Below, piece after piece: positions 34,704-44,447 of a stretch of 64,000 nt of DNA (position 1 is the first letter of the stretch; each line of letters opens with the position of its first letter). Both the position numbers and the translations under genes were made by a program. The DNA comes from Flavobacteriales bacterium (GTDB taxonomy: Bacteria; Bacteroidota; Bacteroidia; NS11-12g; UBA9320), in the NCBI GenBank assembly GCA_020635455.1, contig JACJZT010000002.1, positions 124,001 to 188,000 of the forward strand. The letters are read 5' to 3'. The notes under the pieces were generated by a model, which had not been told where the DNA came from, searched no databases, and worked only from the letters and a program-made list of their open reading frames with translations.

Positions 34704-34776
34704 GATTCCGTAGCTCAGTTGGTAGAGCATTACACTTTTAATGTAGTGGTCCTGGGTTCGAGCCCCAGCGGGATCA
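34704..34776 (+). tRNA. tRNA-Lys, anticodon TTT
   Basis: A full cloverleaf is visible. The acceptor arms GATTCCG and CGGGATC pair over seven bases with one wobble. The D-arm is GCTCAGTTGGTAGAGC, the anticodon stem TTACA/TGTAG encloses CTTTTAA with anticodon TTT at 34737-34739, and the T-arm is CCTGGGTTCGAGCCCCAG. The discriminator base is A. No CCA is encoded. It is followed closely by a terminator and stands alone. Confidence 0.98.
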
Positions 34777-34787
34777 CAAAAGACCCT

Positions 34788-34817
34788 AAGCCCTGCGTCC
34801 TGCGGGGCTTTTTTTTG
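34788..34817 (+). terminator. Rho-independent terminator after tRNA-Lys
   Basis: AGCCCTGC pairs with GCGGGGCT (one T-G pair) around GTCCT and is followed by eight or nine T. Confidence 0.88.
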
Positions 34818-35138
34818 GATCTTTCTTTGTATAACAATGTAATACCTAAACTATACATTGTTCAAAATATTTAACCATCTTGTTCATACCAGTTAATCAT
34901 TCGGATCAGTGAAGATTTTATTTTACTTTATATTTTTCCGGTAACCTGATAAATATCATATAGATAACCTCGGTACCTCATTTCATTTTCAGTAACAATT
35001 AGTGATATTTGTTAAAAGTATTTGAATAAGGGGGGAGTGAATTTGTCACGTTAATGATGCGTCTCCCTGATTTCTTTAAAATTCAGAACATGTTCATTTG
35101 TTTAAACAAATGATGGTTCAACGTAATATACCTGTCCT
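34818..35138. other. Intergenic region without a gene; 18-bp palindrome
   Basis: About 320 bp, AT-rich, with no coding sequence or RNA gene that I can support. A perfect palindrome CATTTGTTTAAACAAATG lies at 35095-35112, 27 bp before the next ATG. Related TTTAAACAAATG words occur near bases 34-58 of the window. It may be a regulator site for the large secreted protein. Confidence 0.5.
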
Positions 35139-38045
35139 ATGAAAAATAACTTAATTCAGAATTTCGTCTTTATCTTTTTCCTTTCATTATGCCCTTTTTC
35201 TTTTGCTTTTTCAACATCCAAAGCGCCGGGATTGGTTTCATATAATTCAGAAAAAGATTTTTTGTTAAGGAACACAGTTGAAACAAATGCCATGGATTCT
35301 TCCAGCCATCAGGAAAGCGGTTTCGAATTAAGCGGTACGAAATTGCCTCCATGTATACCCCCTGTTCTTGATTCACTTCCGGATCTGTATTTTACGGATT
35401 TTGTCTCTTTTTGTAATCCTCAATTTCATTTATCGGATAATGCTTTAAACAGCGATACCATTGAGTATTTTCATGTAAGTGATTTTAATGATGATTTTGT
35501 TCCCATCGATTCGAATGAGATCTTTCATCCGTATTATTTACTAGTCAATGTATACAAATTTGCAGCAGTTGCTTCAAACACATGTGGCAAGGACACAGTC
35601 TATTTCAGGATTTTTATCCGAAACCGTGAAAAAACCAAAGTTAACTTTTCAGGACCGGATACCTTTACCGTTTATGCAGATCCGGGTATGTGCGTTTATA
35701 CCAACTCTACCAAGATCGTCAACGACATAACAATATATTCATTTGATGCCGGAATCAGTATGTATCCTGCCTGCTTTCCGTATGGTGTGCTAACCGACAT
35801 TGAATACAGCGGGGCAACTTTGAAAAGAGATGTTAAATATGGAAATGAATCCATTGGAAACACTAGTAACATTACCCTTTATTACGAAACCTTTAACACA
35901 GGAATTACCAAAGTTACCTATACACTTTATTCGTCTCTGTTTTATTATGTATTGGAAGACACAGAGGTCCGGCTTTCTGGCGACACGATAAAATATGTGG
36001 GAAGTGAATATTCATTTTACCCGGATAGACTAACGGCTTATCGCTTGCGAGATACAATATTTTTTACTCCGTATAGCCTTGATTATCTGGATTTCTATTA
36101 TGAAGGGAAATCCTTTATTCCATTGCAAAAATTTTCGATCTGGGTCAATGTAGTTGATACCAATGCTGTGTATATAAATTGTCTGGCCGATCCGTTCAGG
36201 GAACCTGAAAATTGCATTACAGGATACGAAGTAAAAGGCAGTGAATTGGATCCGGGATTTGTTAACAGGACTTGTAAAACGCTTACTCTAAAAAACAACA
36301 TTACGAATACCTCTACCCTTGAAAAAACCTGGTTTAATGAAGGTTCGTACTTAATAAAATGGTACTTATGCGATTCTTCATTTGTTTTAGACAGCTGTTC
36401 ATACACTTTAATTGTTAAACCACTGAACAAGGTGATTAACGGGGATTTTGAAAAGGGTGATGATGGTTTCAATACGGATTACACAAGTTGCAATACCCAG
36501 GGATGTTTAACAGCAGGCCAATATGCTGTAGGCCGGGATCCGTATTTTTATAATTCAATTCTTTCGGGCAACGATCATACATCGGGCTCCGGTAATTTCT
36601 TATTGCTTAATGGGCATGGTAGTTATTTTAATACGGTGTGGTCTCAAACCATAAAAGTAAAGCCATTTACAACTTATTATTTCAGTTTCTGGGTAAGCAG
36701 CCTGAATACGGTTTCTCCTGCAAGTCTTTTTGTTAGTTATAATGGAAATGATATGTCCGGTTCAGGATGGTTCCCGGCACCAGATTCAACTTCACTTTGG
36801 AAGGAGTGCGTATTGTTCTGGAATACGGGTTACGATACATCGGTAGTGCTTTCAATAAAAAATCTAAACACCGAAGCAGATGGAAATGATTTTGGCATCG
36901 ACGACATCCGTTTAGTGCCAAGCTGTTGCGGAGCCGGTTATTCAATTGGTGTTAATGTATATAGTGGAAGCGTAACACTCCAAACACAATCCGAATTAAA
37001 TAATTTTTACAATAGTGGAGACGGAGAAAATCATGGTAACAAATGGACAAAAATTTCCGGTGATCTCACTTTGTTGGGAAACGATTCCGCCGATCCGATA
37101 ACAAATTTATGCAACCTCAATGAAATACAGGAAATTTCAGGAAAGTTAATTCTTAAGAATTTCAGTAAGACTGAAAGTCCTGTTTCCACTCTGGATCTGG
37201 TTTCTCTCAGTAAGATAGGAAAGGTATTTCAAATCATCAACAACCCTTCGCTTCAGCAAATTCTACTTCCATCCCTAACCAAAATTGGAGGTTCACTTTT
37301 TATAAGAAACAATCATCAAGTAAAAAACATTGATTTTCCATACTTAAATGAGATAGGAGGAGATGTACTGCACCTGTTCAGCAATTCGGGTGTTGAAGCG
37401 ATTTCATTTTCCGATTCTTCTTCCGGTTTTTCCTTTACTCACCCGAATGCAGACATTTATATTCAACAGAATGGAGATTCGGCCCTGAATCCCTTAAAAA
37501 TGAATTTCAGAAAAATACGAACCATCAATGGGAATTTGAGATTCAGCAAAAACAACAGTCCCGGAGTTAGTAATTTTGATGAAATTTTTGGTGCATTGGA
37601 CAGTGTTGGAAAGGCGCTTGTAATAACAGATAATTCATATTTAGGTCAATGTTGTATTGCAGTAGGAGCAAAAGTTCCCAATGGAAGGTCAATTTCAGGG
37701 AATACAGGTAATTGCCTGAATCTTTCCGTGGTCAACAGTGCTTGTGTTCCACTCAATAAACGGGCTGACAATTTGGTCATTAAGCCGGAGGATGATGTTT
37801 CGGAGATCCTGTTATATCCGAACCCGGGTTCCGGCATAATTTATTTAGAATCCTTAAACAGCGATCTTAACATCCATGAGATCGATCTCTTCAACCATAT
37901 TGGTCAGGCCGTTGTACGAACTATTATTCGTGAAAATAATTCTATACGAATTCAGATAGATAAACCATTGGTTGGAGTTTACTTTCTCAGAGTAAGAACC
38001 GTAAATGGATACATAACCAGGAAATTGACGATCGACACTCTATAA
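35139..38045 (+). CDS. Large T9SS-sorted extracellular protein with receptor-L-like domain
   Basis: The protein has 968 residues. A signal peptide ends near SFAF (residue 24). The N-terminal half is beta-rich with many Cys and no clear family. Residues about 430-595 look like a CBM-type jelly roll (NGDFEKGDDGFNTDY ... TVWSQTIKVKPFTTYYFSFWVSS ... DFGIDDIRLVPSCC). Residues about 605-880 have receptor L/leucine-rich strands, for example LCNLNEIQEISGKLILKNF, LVSLSKIGKVFQIINNPSL, LPSLTKIGGSLFIRNN. The last 75 form a T9SS sorting domain (LYPNPGSGIIYLESL ... GVYFLRVRTVNGYITRKLTI). It probably binds sugars or surfaces; no catalytic motif was seen. Confidence 0.8.
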   Translation: MKNNLIQNFVFIFFLSLCPFSFAFSTSKAPGLVSYNSEKDFLLRNTVETNAMDSSSHQESGFELSGTKLPPCIPPVLDSLPDLYFTDFVSFCNPQFHLSDNALNSDTIEYFHVSDFNDDFVPIDSNEIFHPYYLLVNVYKFAAVASNTCGKDTVYFRIFIRNREKTKVNFSGPDTFTVYADPGMCVYTNSTKIVNDITIYSFDAGISMYPACFPYGVLTDIEYSGATLKRDVKYGNESIGNTSNITLYYETFNTGITKVTYTLYSSLFYYVLEDTEVRLSGDTIKYVGSEYSFYPDRLTAYRLRDTIFFTPYSLDYLDFYYEGKSFIPLQKFSIWVNVVDTNAVYINCLADPFREPENCITGYEVKGSELDPGFVNRTCKTLTLKNNITNTSTLEKTWFNEGSYLIKWYLCDSSFVLDSCSYTLIVKPLNKVINGDFEKGDDGFNTDYTSCNTQGCLTAGQYAVGRDPYFYNSILSGNDHTSGSGNFLLLNGHGSYFNTVWSQTIKVKPFTTYYFSFWVSSLNTVSPASLFVSYNGNDMSGSGWFPAPDSTSLWKECVLFWNTGYDTSVVLSIKNLNTEADGNDFGIDDIRLVPSCCGAGYSIGVNVYSGSVTLQTQSELNNFYNSGDGENHGNKWTKISGDLTLLGNDSADPITNLCNLNEIQEISGKLILKNFSKTESPVSTLDLVSLSKIGKVFQIINNPSLQQILLPSLTKIGGSLFIRNNHQVKNIDFPYLNEIGGDVLHLFSNSGVEAISFSDSSSGFSFTHPNADIYIQQNGDSALNPLKMNFRKIRTINGNLRFSKNNSPGVSNFDEIFGALDSVGKALVITDNSYLGQCCIAVGAKVPNGRSISGNTGNCLNLSVVNSACVPLNKRADNLVIKPEDDVSEILLYPNPGSGIIYLESLNSDLNIHEIDLFNHIGQAVVRTIIRENNSIRIQIDKPLVGVYFLRVRTVNGYITRKLTIDTL

Positions 38046-38100
38046 TTACCTTTATTGACAAGTCAGATGTGTGACCAGGTTTGATCTGTATGGTTTCCGA

Positions 38101-38544
38101 TTAATATTCAGCTGCGCTGATCATCAGTTTAGCACCGGGAAGTTCTTTTGAAAATTGTGTCTTGAACTTTTGGATGTATTCCTCTGTAAACTCATTATCA
38201 AGGAGAATAAGTTCCTTAAGGTTTTTGAGCAGAAAGATCTCATCCGGAATTTCAGTTAAATGACAACCTGAAAAACTAAGTTCTTTTAATTTTTTAAGAT
38301 CTCCGATCTCCTTTGGAATGGAAGTAATGTTGTGGTCGGTAAGGTAAATTATCTCAACATTGATCAGTTTGCCAATTGAGGCAGTCAAACTATCAAGAGT
38401 TATCTCATTTTGATAGGCATTGATCTTTAAGGATTTTACGTTTTCAGGCTTTTTTAGGGCTTCGTCGAGGGAATTGCAATTGACACATTGTCCGTAACCA
38501 GTAGCTGAACCAAGCACGATCAGCGCCATAAATACTATTCTCAT
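38101..38544 (-). CDS. Secreted leucine-rich repeat protein
   Basis: The protein has 147 residues and a signal peptide ending near GYGQ (residue 19). Four LRR units of the 'IPKEIGDLKKLKELSFSGCHLTEIPDEIFLLKNLKELILLDNEF' type run from about 40 to 125. It lies 29 bp downstream of the flotillin-like gene on the same strand, so it may belong to that transcript. The role is unknown; LRRs bind proteins. Confidence 0.78.
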   Translation of the reverse strand: MRIVFMALIVLGSATGYGQCVNCNSLDEALKKPENVKSLKINAYQNEITLDSLTASIGKLINVEIIYLTDHNITSIPKEIGDLKKLKELSFSGCHLTEIPDEIFLLKNLKELILLDNEFTEEYIQKFKTQFSKELPGAKLMISAAEY

Positions 38545-38573
38545 TATTTATTTTTTCTTCTGTTTTTGGTGAT

Positions 38574-40133
38574 TTATTTTTCTGTTTCCGGGTCAGGTGA
38601 CTTGTCTTTTTTTACTTTACGTTCAGATTTTTCTTTATTGGTCTCCTGTGTGGTTTCCTCAGGCTCCGCTTCGTCGCCCTTTAAATAACTTGGAAGCTTT
38701 AAACCGGCCATATTAAACAAGTCATTCAAAGGAGGAACTGTTTTCATCATACCGGATACAAAATTGGCGGTTGAGGTCGAATTGTTTTCACCATTCCCCG
38801 AATCCCAAACGGTAATTTTGTCAATTTTTATGTTTTTGACCGCTTCAACCTGAGTTCGTACGAGTTCGGGTAGTTTTTCGATCAGTAACAATTGGAATGC
38901 TTTGCCGGGATCGCCTCCTGCTGCTGCGACCACATCCTTATAACCCTGAGCCTGTTTGGTTAAGATCTCATATAAACCTCTGGCTTCCGCGTCCATTTTT
39001 GCAAAGATCGCATCGGCTTCACCTTTTGCATTTTCTCTGAGTTTTTCGGCTTCTGCCTGAGCTTCTATGATTACTTGTTGTTTGGCAATTTCAGCCGGTA
39101 CCACCACATTCGCTATTCGTGTTGAACGTTCTCTTTCCGAACGGGCCATCTCCGCTCTTTGTTCGGCTAAATAAGCTTCTTCAAGGGCTTTTGCTTCCTG
39201 AACTTTTTCCGAACTAATGGCAATTTTAAGAGCTTCAGCTTCTTTTTCTCTCCTGAGTGCTTCGGAGTTCGCGATAGCGATCTTGGCTTCGTTTTCACCT
39301 TTGATTGCCAAAGCATTTGCTTCGGAGGTTTTAATTCGCGTATCTCTTTCAGCTTCAGCCTTACCAATTGATTCGTCTTTGAATGCCGAAGCAATGCTGA
39401 TCTCTTTATCTTTTTGAGTTATTGCGATCTTGACGTCCCTGTCTCTGTGTGTTTCTGCGATCTGAGTATCTTTTTCACGGTCGGCAAGTGCCTTTCCGGT
39501 AGCACCGATCTTTTCCTGTTCTGCAACACTTATGATCGCTTCATTTATGGCTTTTGCAGCTGCTTCCTTACCCAATGCTTCAATGTATCCCGATTCATCT
39601 TTAATGTCGGTTACGTTAACGTTTATAAGCTTTAAACCTATCTTTTTTAACTCGCTGTCAACGTTCTTGGAAATATTTTCCAGAAACTTATCCCGGTCAG
39701 AATTGATCTCTTCAATGGTCATGGTGGCTATAACCAAACGAAGCTGACCAAACAAAATATCCCTTGCCAATTCCTGTATCTGTTCAGAACTCAGACCAAG
39801 TAATCTTTCAGCCGCTGTGTTCATATTGTCGGCTTCAGTAGATATTGCAATTGTAAAACGACAAGGTACATCTATTCTGATGTTCTGTCTGCTTAAGGCA
39901 TTGGTTAGGTTTGCCTCAATTGAGAGAGGCTTCAGATCCAAATAGGCATAATCCTGGATCACCGGCCAGATAAACGAACCACCTCCATGGATACATTTAG
40001 CGGAGGTTCCCCCGGTACGGCCATACACAACAAGTATCTTATCCGAAGGACACCTTTTATACCTGGATACCAGAGCGGAAATAGTCACAAAAATGACAAT
40101 GGCAGCAACAACAATTAAGACAATGGGTGACAT
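38574..40133 (-). CDS. Flotillin-like SPFH domain protein
   Basis: Bacterial flotillins build membrane microdomains. The protein has 519 residues. One N-terminal membrane segment (SPIVLIVVAAIVIFVTISALVS) is followed by the SPFH domain (about 30-200) with RCPSDKILVVYGRTGG and LSSEQIQELARDILFGQLRLVIATMTIEEINSDRDKF. A long Glu/Ala/Lys/Arg coiled coil (200-390) has 'EAEAEKLRENAKGEADA'-like repeats, and a charged C-terminus follows. It is 12 bp downstream of an NfeD-like gene, the usual partner (YqiJ/YqiK arrangement). Confidence 0.93.
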   Translation of the reverse strand: MSPIVLIVVAAIVIFVTISALVSRYKRCPSDKILVVYGRTGGTSAKCIHGGGSFIWPVIQDYAYLDLKPLSIEANLTNALSRQNIRIDVPCRFTIAISTEADNMNTAAERLLGLSSEQIQELARDILFGQLRLVIATMTIEEINSDRDKFLENISKNVDSELKKIGLKLINVNVTDIKDESGYIEALGKEAAAKAINEAIISVAEQEKIGATGKALADREKDTQIAETHRDRDVKIAITQKDKEISIASAFKDESIGKAEAERDTRIKTSEANALAIKGENEAKIAIANSEALRREKEAEALKIAISSEKVQEAKALEEAYLAEQRAEMARSERERSTRIANVVVPAEIAKQQVIIEAQAEAEKLRENAKGEADAIFAKMDAEARGLYEILTKQAQGYKDVVAAAGGDPGKAFQLLLIEKLPELVRTQVEAVKNIKIDKITVWDSGNGENNSTSTANFVSGMMKTVPPLNDLFNMAGLKLPSYLKGDEAEPEETTQETNKEKSERKVKKDKSPDPETEK

Positions 40134-40145
40134 TATAGATTTATT

Positions 40146-40712
40146 TTATAGGGGTTGAACTACAAGTATGTTTTTATTTTTTATATCAGTGATCTTAACA
40201 AGGGTTCCGGCTTCGATCTTTTCACCGGTGCTTATGGCATCAAGTTCATGAACGGAGCCTTTTACACTCACAAGTACTTTTCCCTTCCCACCACCGTTTG
40301 AAGGTATATTCATGTATACCTCCGCGGTTAAACTTATGGTTTCCATAAAATTGAAGGAATTGTTTTCGGCAAGCTTTTGCACCTGTTTGATTATCATCCA
40401 GAATAAATACACAAAGGCCACTCCGATAAGCAGTGAAAATGCGATCAGTAGGTTTTTGTTTTGAATGGTACTGAAAAAGGAAATTCCGGTCCAGCTGAAA
40501 CCAAGGAGAAAATTGATAAGGTTTCTTAAGGAGAACAATTGAAATGGTGCGTCCGCACTATCAAGGTTACCATCAAAATCCGCTTCAAGGCCTTCGTTTG
40601 AATTTGCCCCGATAAAGGTCATTATGGTTTGAACAGCAAAGATCAGACTTGCAGGTATGGCAACATACCAAAAGGTTCTGAGCAAAGGGTCAAGAGCATT
40701 CAAGTAATCCAT
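40146..40712 (-). CDS. NfeD-like OB-fold membrane protein, flotillin partner
   Basis: The protein has 188 residues. Three membrane segments fill about 18-125 (FWYVAIPASLIFAVQTIMTFIG, FLLGFSWTGISFFST, LLIAFSLLIGVAFVYLFWMII). A C-terminal OB-fold of about 60 residues (GKGKVLVSVKGSVHELDAISTGEKIEAGTLVKITDIKNKNILVVQPL) ends it. NfeD-like proteins with flotillins organise membrane domains. It has no ClpP-type protease part. Confidence 0.83.
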   Translation of the reverse strand: MDYLNALDPLLRTFWYVAIPASLIFAVQTIMTFIGANSNEGLEADFDGNLDSADAPFQLFSLRNLINFLLGFSWTGISFFSTIQNKNLLIAFSLLIGVAFVYLFWMIIKQVQKLAENNSFNFMETISLTAEVYMNIPSNGGGKGKVLVSVKGSVHELDAISTGEKIEAGTLVKITDIKNKNILVVQPL

Positions 40713-40786
40713 TGTGTAAAATTACGAATTAATCATTCATCAATTAAAAATTTCGTTCAAACGTCAAATTTTTGTTATAAGCAAAT

Positions 40787-41386
40787 CTAATATTTGTGTT
40801 TACCAACAGACCAACCTCTTTTAGCCAGGTATTTTTCGCCCGATTCAATGGCACCTTCTTCCATTTGGGTACCCATTGAGTCGTTCCATCGATTTAAATA
40901 ACCAAATAGTGCTATCACGCCCATTATTTCAACAATTTCTCCCTCATCCCAGTATCGCCTAATGTTTTCGGCTATTTCATCGGTTACACTGTTTGGGACA
41001 GTCGATGCTGCAATTGCCAGATCCAGTGCGGCACGTTCTGCATCCGAAAAGGAGGGGTGGGTTTTATATTCCCAGATGTTCTCCATCTGTTCATCTTGAG
41101 CTTCGTATCTTTCTGCCGCCCGGATGGTATGTGCCTGACAATACCGGCAACCACCGGTTAAACTGCTCAGGTATCCTACAAGTCGTTTAAGTGCAGAGGT
41201 AACACGACCTTTGTTTTCCATAACTGCTTTATTCATTTCAATAAATGCAAGGGCAATTCGCGGTCTGTGATGCATGGTTTTAATGCTGTTAGGGCAAAAT
41301 CCAAGAGTTTCGTTATAAAACAATATTAATTTTTGTAACTCTTCGTCGTTTAATTCTGATTTGGGGGCTACTAAAGGTTTTTTCAT
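40787..41386 (-). CDS. Carboxymuconolactone decarboxylase / AhpD-like protein
   Basis: The protein has 199 residues. The AhpD-type redox motif CRYCQAHTIRAAERY supplies the Cys pair with its downstream His. The helical frame 'GFCPNSIKTMHHRPRIALAFIEMNKAVM' and 'FSDAERAALDLAIAASTVPNSV' fits the peroxidase-related branch of the CMD family. An alkylhydroperoxidase-like role is likely. It may share a transcript with the glutamate-synthase-like gene upstream (47 bp gap). The substrate is unknown. Confidence 0.87.
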   Translation of the reverse strand: MKKPLVAPKSELNDEELQKLILFYNETLGFCPNSIKTMHHRPRIALAFIEMNKAVMENKGRVTSALKRLVGYLSSLTGGCRYCQAHTIRAAERYEAQDEQMENIWEYKTHPSFSDAERAALDLAIAASTVPNSVTDEIAENIRRYWDEGEIVEIMGVIALFGYLNRWNDSMGTQMEEGAIESGEKYLAKRGWSVGKHKY

Positions 41387-41433
41387 GGCTTATTTATTAT
41401 AGAAAGTATTAGTGGTTTAAGGGTAAATAATGC

Positions 41434-42936
41434 TTATGGGTATAATTCTTCATACGAAACCATATTGTTTGGTCCCAGTCGGTGAAGAATGTGTTTTCTT
41501 CTCAAATGGGAGACATCAGACAAACCGGCAGCAATCAACAGTTCTACAAAAGCGAGGATCGTGGCTTCGTGAAAGTTGGCAACACGTACCGATTTGCTTT
41601 TGACATCGAGTCCGCGCATCAGTGATTTATCCTGAGTGGCTACACCAACCGGACATTTATTGGTATTGCATTTCAAAGCATGTATACAACCAACAGCCAT
41701 CATCATAGCCCTTGCGCTGTTGATGGTGTCTGCACCCAGAGCCATGAGCCGTATCATATGGAATGCTGAAAATACTTTTCCGGAGGCAATAAGTTTGATT
41801 TCATCCTTAAGATGATATTGCCGCAGCGTTTTAAATACAAACCAAAGGCTTTCCCTCAAAGGCATCCCCATCGAATTTGAAAATTCAACCGGTGCTGCAC
41901 CTGTACCTCCTTCGCCACCATCAACGGTAATGAAATCCGGTGTTATGTTAAGTTTTACCATGGATTTGCACAGATCTATAAATTCATCCTTACTTCCGAC
42001 ACAAAGTTTAAAGCCGATAGGTTTTCCACCCGAAAGTTTTCTGAGTTTTTGAATGAAAAGCATCATTTCATCTGCATTGGTGAATGCTGTATGATAGGGT
42101 GGGGAATGAACCTCGGTGTGAGGTTCCACACCTCGAATGTTCGAAATTTCGATCGTGTTTTTGGAAGCCGGTAATATGCCACCATGCCCCGGTTTTGCGC
42201 CCTGAGATAATTTTAACTCTATCATTTTTATGTGGGGGTGATGGGCCATTTTGGTAAATTTAGTTTCATCAAAATTCCCCTCTTCATTCCTGCAGCCAAA
42301 ATATCCGGTGCCAATTTGCCAGATCAGATCTCCTCCACCTTCAATATGGTAGGGACTTACACCACCTTCTCCGGTATTGTGCGCAAAACCGCCAATTCCG
42401 GCTCCCTTGCTCATGGCCAGTATGGCATTTTGACTTAAGGAGCCAAAACTCATTGCAGAAATATTCAATATACTGGCACTGTAAGGTTGGGTGCAATCCT
42501 TTCCACCAAAAGTTACCCGTGGATCATGATTCATTTCTTTTTTGTTTTTTGGATACATGGAATGGGTCATGCATTCATATCCGTTGGCATACATATGCAT
42601 TTTGGAACCGAAGGGAGTGGTAGAATTTTGCTGTTTTGACCTCGAATAGATCAATGACCTGAATTGTCGGTTGACCGGTGTGCCTTCGGTTTCGGTTTCT
42701 ACAAAATATTGTTGAATTTCCGATCTGAAAGATTCCAGTAAAAATCTGAAATGACCAACCAGAGGATAATTTCTCAGTATGGAATGTTTCTTTTGAAAAA
42801 TATCATAAACCCCTATCAAAACGAGAGGTAAATGTAAGATCAATAAATATTTCAACGGATTCCAAAGTGCCGATAATCCAAGTATCAAAAAGAAAGACAA
42901 TACGGAAATTACAATAAAGATGTGTTTTGGCTTCAT
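41434..42936 (-). CDS. FMN-binding glutamate synthase family protein
   Basis: The protein has 500 residues. Two N-terminal membrane segments (HIFIVISVLSFFLILGLSALW and YLLILHLPLVLIGVY) anchor it. The rest is the FMN-binding central domain of glutamate synthase: SMSFGSLSQNAILAMSKGAGI, HNTGEGGVSPYHIEGGGDLIWQIGTGYFG and DGGEGGTGAAPVEFSNSMG. A Cys cluster GCIHALKCNTNKCPVG is present, as for a [3Fe-4S] centre. It lacks the amidotransferase domain, so it cannot use glutamine on its own. True substrates of these membrane forms are not established. Confidence 0.9.
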   Translation of the reverse strand: MKPKHIFIVISVLSFFLILGLSALWNPLKYLLILHLPLVLIGVYDIFQKKHSILRNYPLVGHFRFLLESFRSEIQQYFVETETEGTPVNRQFRSLIYSRSKQQNSTTPFGSKMHMYANGYECMTHSMYPKNKKEMNHDPRVTFGGKDCTQPYSASILNISAMSFGSLSQNAILAMSKGAGIGGFAHNTGEGGVSPYHIEGGGDLIWQIGTGYFGCRNEEGNFDETKFTKMAHHPHIKMIELKLSQGAKPGHGGILPASKNTIEISNIRGVEPHTEVHSPPYHTAFTNADEMMLFIQKLRKLSGGKPIGFKLCVGSKDEFIDLCKSMVKLNITPDFITVDGGEGGTGAAPVEFSNSMGMPLRESLWFVFKTLRQYHLKDEIKLIASGKVFSAFHMIRLMALGADTINSARAMMMAVGCIHALKCNTNKCPVGVATQDKSLMRGLDVKSKSVRVANFHEATILAFVELLIAAGLSDVSHLRRKHILHRLGPNNMVSYEELYP

Positions 42937-43006
42937 AGGACTTGATGGTATTTTACTGAATTATGCGTATATAAACGTTTAAATCAGTAATAAATGTGTT
43001 GCAGAC

Positions 43007-44416
43007 TTAACGTAAGCTCATAATAATGCCTTTAACGGTTTCCAGGATCTTAAAAGCATTTTCGGAAGTATCGGATTCAGCATAAACCCTCAGCACCGGT
43101 TCTGTTCCGCTTGGTCTTATCATCACCCACTGATCGTTTGATAAGTAATATTTATAACCGTCAAGATCACTACTTCCCGTAATGTTGAATGGAGCGGGTA
43201 AATCAAATTTTTGTTCACTGCACATTTTGATCACCTTTTGTTTAAGGGCCTCATCAATGTGCAAGTCGTATCTTTCAACGGCAAAAGGACCTGTTATGGC
43301 ATACACTTCTTCGATAAGTTCATCCAGAGTTTTGCCTGTAACCGACATATATTCCAGAATGGTCAATCCGATCCAGAGCCCGTCTCTTTCGGGTATATGT
43401 CCTTTAATGGCTATGCCTCCCGATTCTTCACCACCAACAAGAACGTCTTCATTTACGATGGTGTCGCAAATGTATTTAAACCCTATTTTGGTTATTTCCT
43501 GTTCCAGGCCATAGTGTTCGCATAGTTTGGATATTTTACCGGTACAACTAAAACTGTTGACGACTTTCCCGGACAATCCTTTAACGGCATGCAGATACCG
43601 GATCAAAAGCAGGATTATATGATGAGAATCGATGAATTTACCGCTGGAGTTGTACAATCCTATTCGGTCTGCATCACCGTCTGTAGCTAATCCTATGTCA
43701 ATGTCTTCAGATATTTGGATCAATTCGGACAGCTCCCCAAGGTTTTTATGAATTGGCTCAGGCGCCTGGCCGTCAAAGGAAGGATTAAATTCACAATGCA
43801 GGAAAGTAGCTTCTTCAAGCAATCGCCTCATTGCAGATTGACCGGCTCCGTACATTGCATCATAGGCCATTTCAAAACCCGATTTTCGGATCGCATTAAA
43901 ATCTATACCCTTTTCAATGGCGTCGAGATACAATTGTTCCATGTCCCTGAACTCAATTATTCCTTGGGAAACATAGAATTCGAAACTTTCCGGTTCCTTT
44001 GACAAACTTTCGGGAATAAAGGATTCCACTTTTGCAATTTCCTCCGGAACTGCCGGCCCACCAAAGGAATCTTTTATTTTAAAGCCGTTATAAGATGGTG
44101 GATTATGACTTGCGGTGATAACAATACCTGCCTGAGCACCATAGGTAAGGGTAGCAAGTGAAACCATTGGTGTGCTGATGAATTTTTCATCAACGATGCA
44201 TTTTATTCCGAAAGAAGCAAGAATCCTGGCCGTAGCCTTCATAAACATTTCACCCCCGAAGCGGCAATCATAGCCAATAACGGCAGAAACTTCGGGTTTT
44301 CCTTTCTGAAGTATCCATTTTGCGGTCCCTTCAGCTACACGCATCACATTTAGTTCGGTATATTCTCTGGCAATGATGGCTCTCCAACCGTCCGTTCCAA
44401 ATTTAATTTTAGTCAT
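43007..44416 (-). CDS. Phosphoglucomutase/phosphomannomutase family enzyme
   Basis: It interconverts hexose 1- and 6-phosphates through a phosphoserine. The protein has 469 residues. The active-site serine lies in TASHNPPSYNGFK, the metal loop is ATDGDADRIG, the sugar loop is GGEESGGIAIKGH and the phosphate loop RPSGTEPVLRVYAES. All four domains are present. Whether glucose, mannose or glucosamine is preferred cannot be read safely. It may connect to the alpha-glucan pathway through glucose 1-phosphate. Confidence 0.93.
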   Translation of the reverse strand: MTKIKFGTDGWRAIIAREYTELNVMRVAEGTAKWILQKGKPEVSAVIGYDCRFGGEMFMKATARILASFGIKCIVDEKFISTPMVSLATLTYGAQAGIVITASHNPPSYNGFKIKDSFGGPAVPEEIAKVESFIPESLSKEPESFEFYVSQGIIEFRDMEQLYLDAIEKGIDFNAIRKSGFEMAYDAMYGAGQSAMRRLLEEATFLHCEFNPSFDGQAPEPIHKNLGELSELIQISEDIDIGLATDGDADRIGLYNSSGKFIDSHHIILLLIRYLHAVKGLSGKVVNSFSCTGKISKLCEHYGLEQEITKIGFKYICDTIVNEDVLVGGEESGGIAIKGHIPERDGLWIGLTILEYMSVTGKTLDELIEEVYAITGPFAVERYDLHIDEALKQKVIKMCSEQKFDLPAPFNITGSSDLDGYKYYLSNDQWVMIRPSGTEPVLRVYAESDTSENAFKILETVKGIIMSLR

Positions 44417-44447
44417 TTTTAGATATTATATTTTATATTATAAACCT

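Noticed and set aside
34704..34776. tRNA-Lys as an integration site for a mobile element
   Set aside because: No integrase gene and no repeat of the tRNA 3' end was seen downstream.
43211..43525. Long frames on the plus strand across the phosphohexomutase gene
   Set aside because: They are opposite-strand shadows of a clear, complete enzyme gene.
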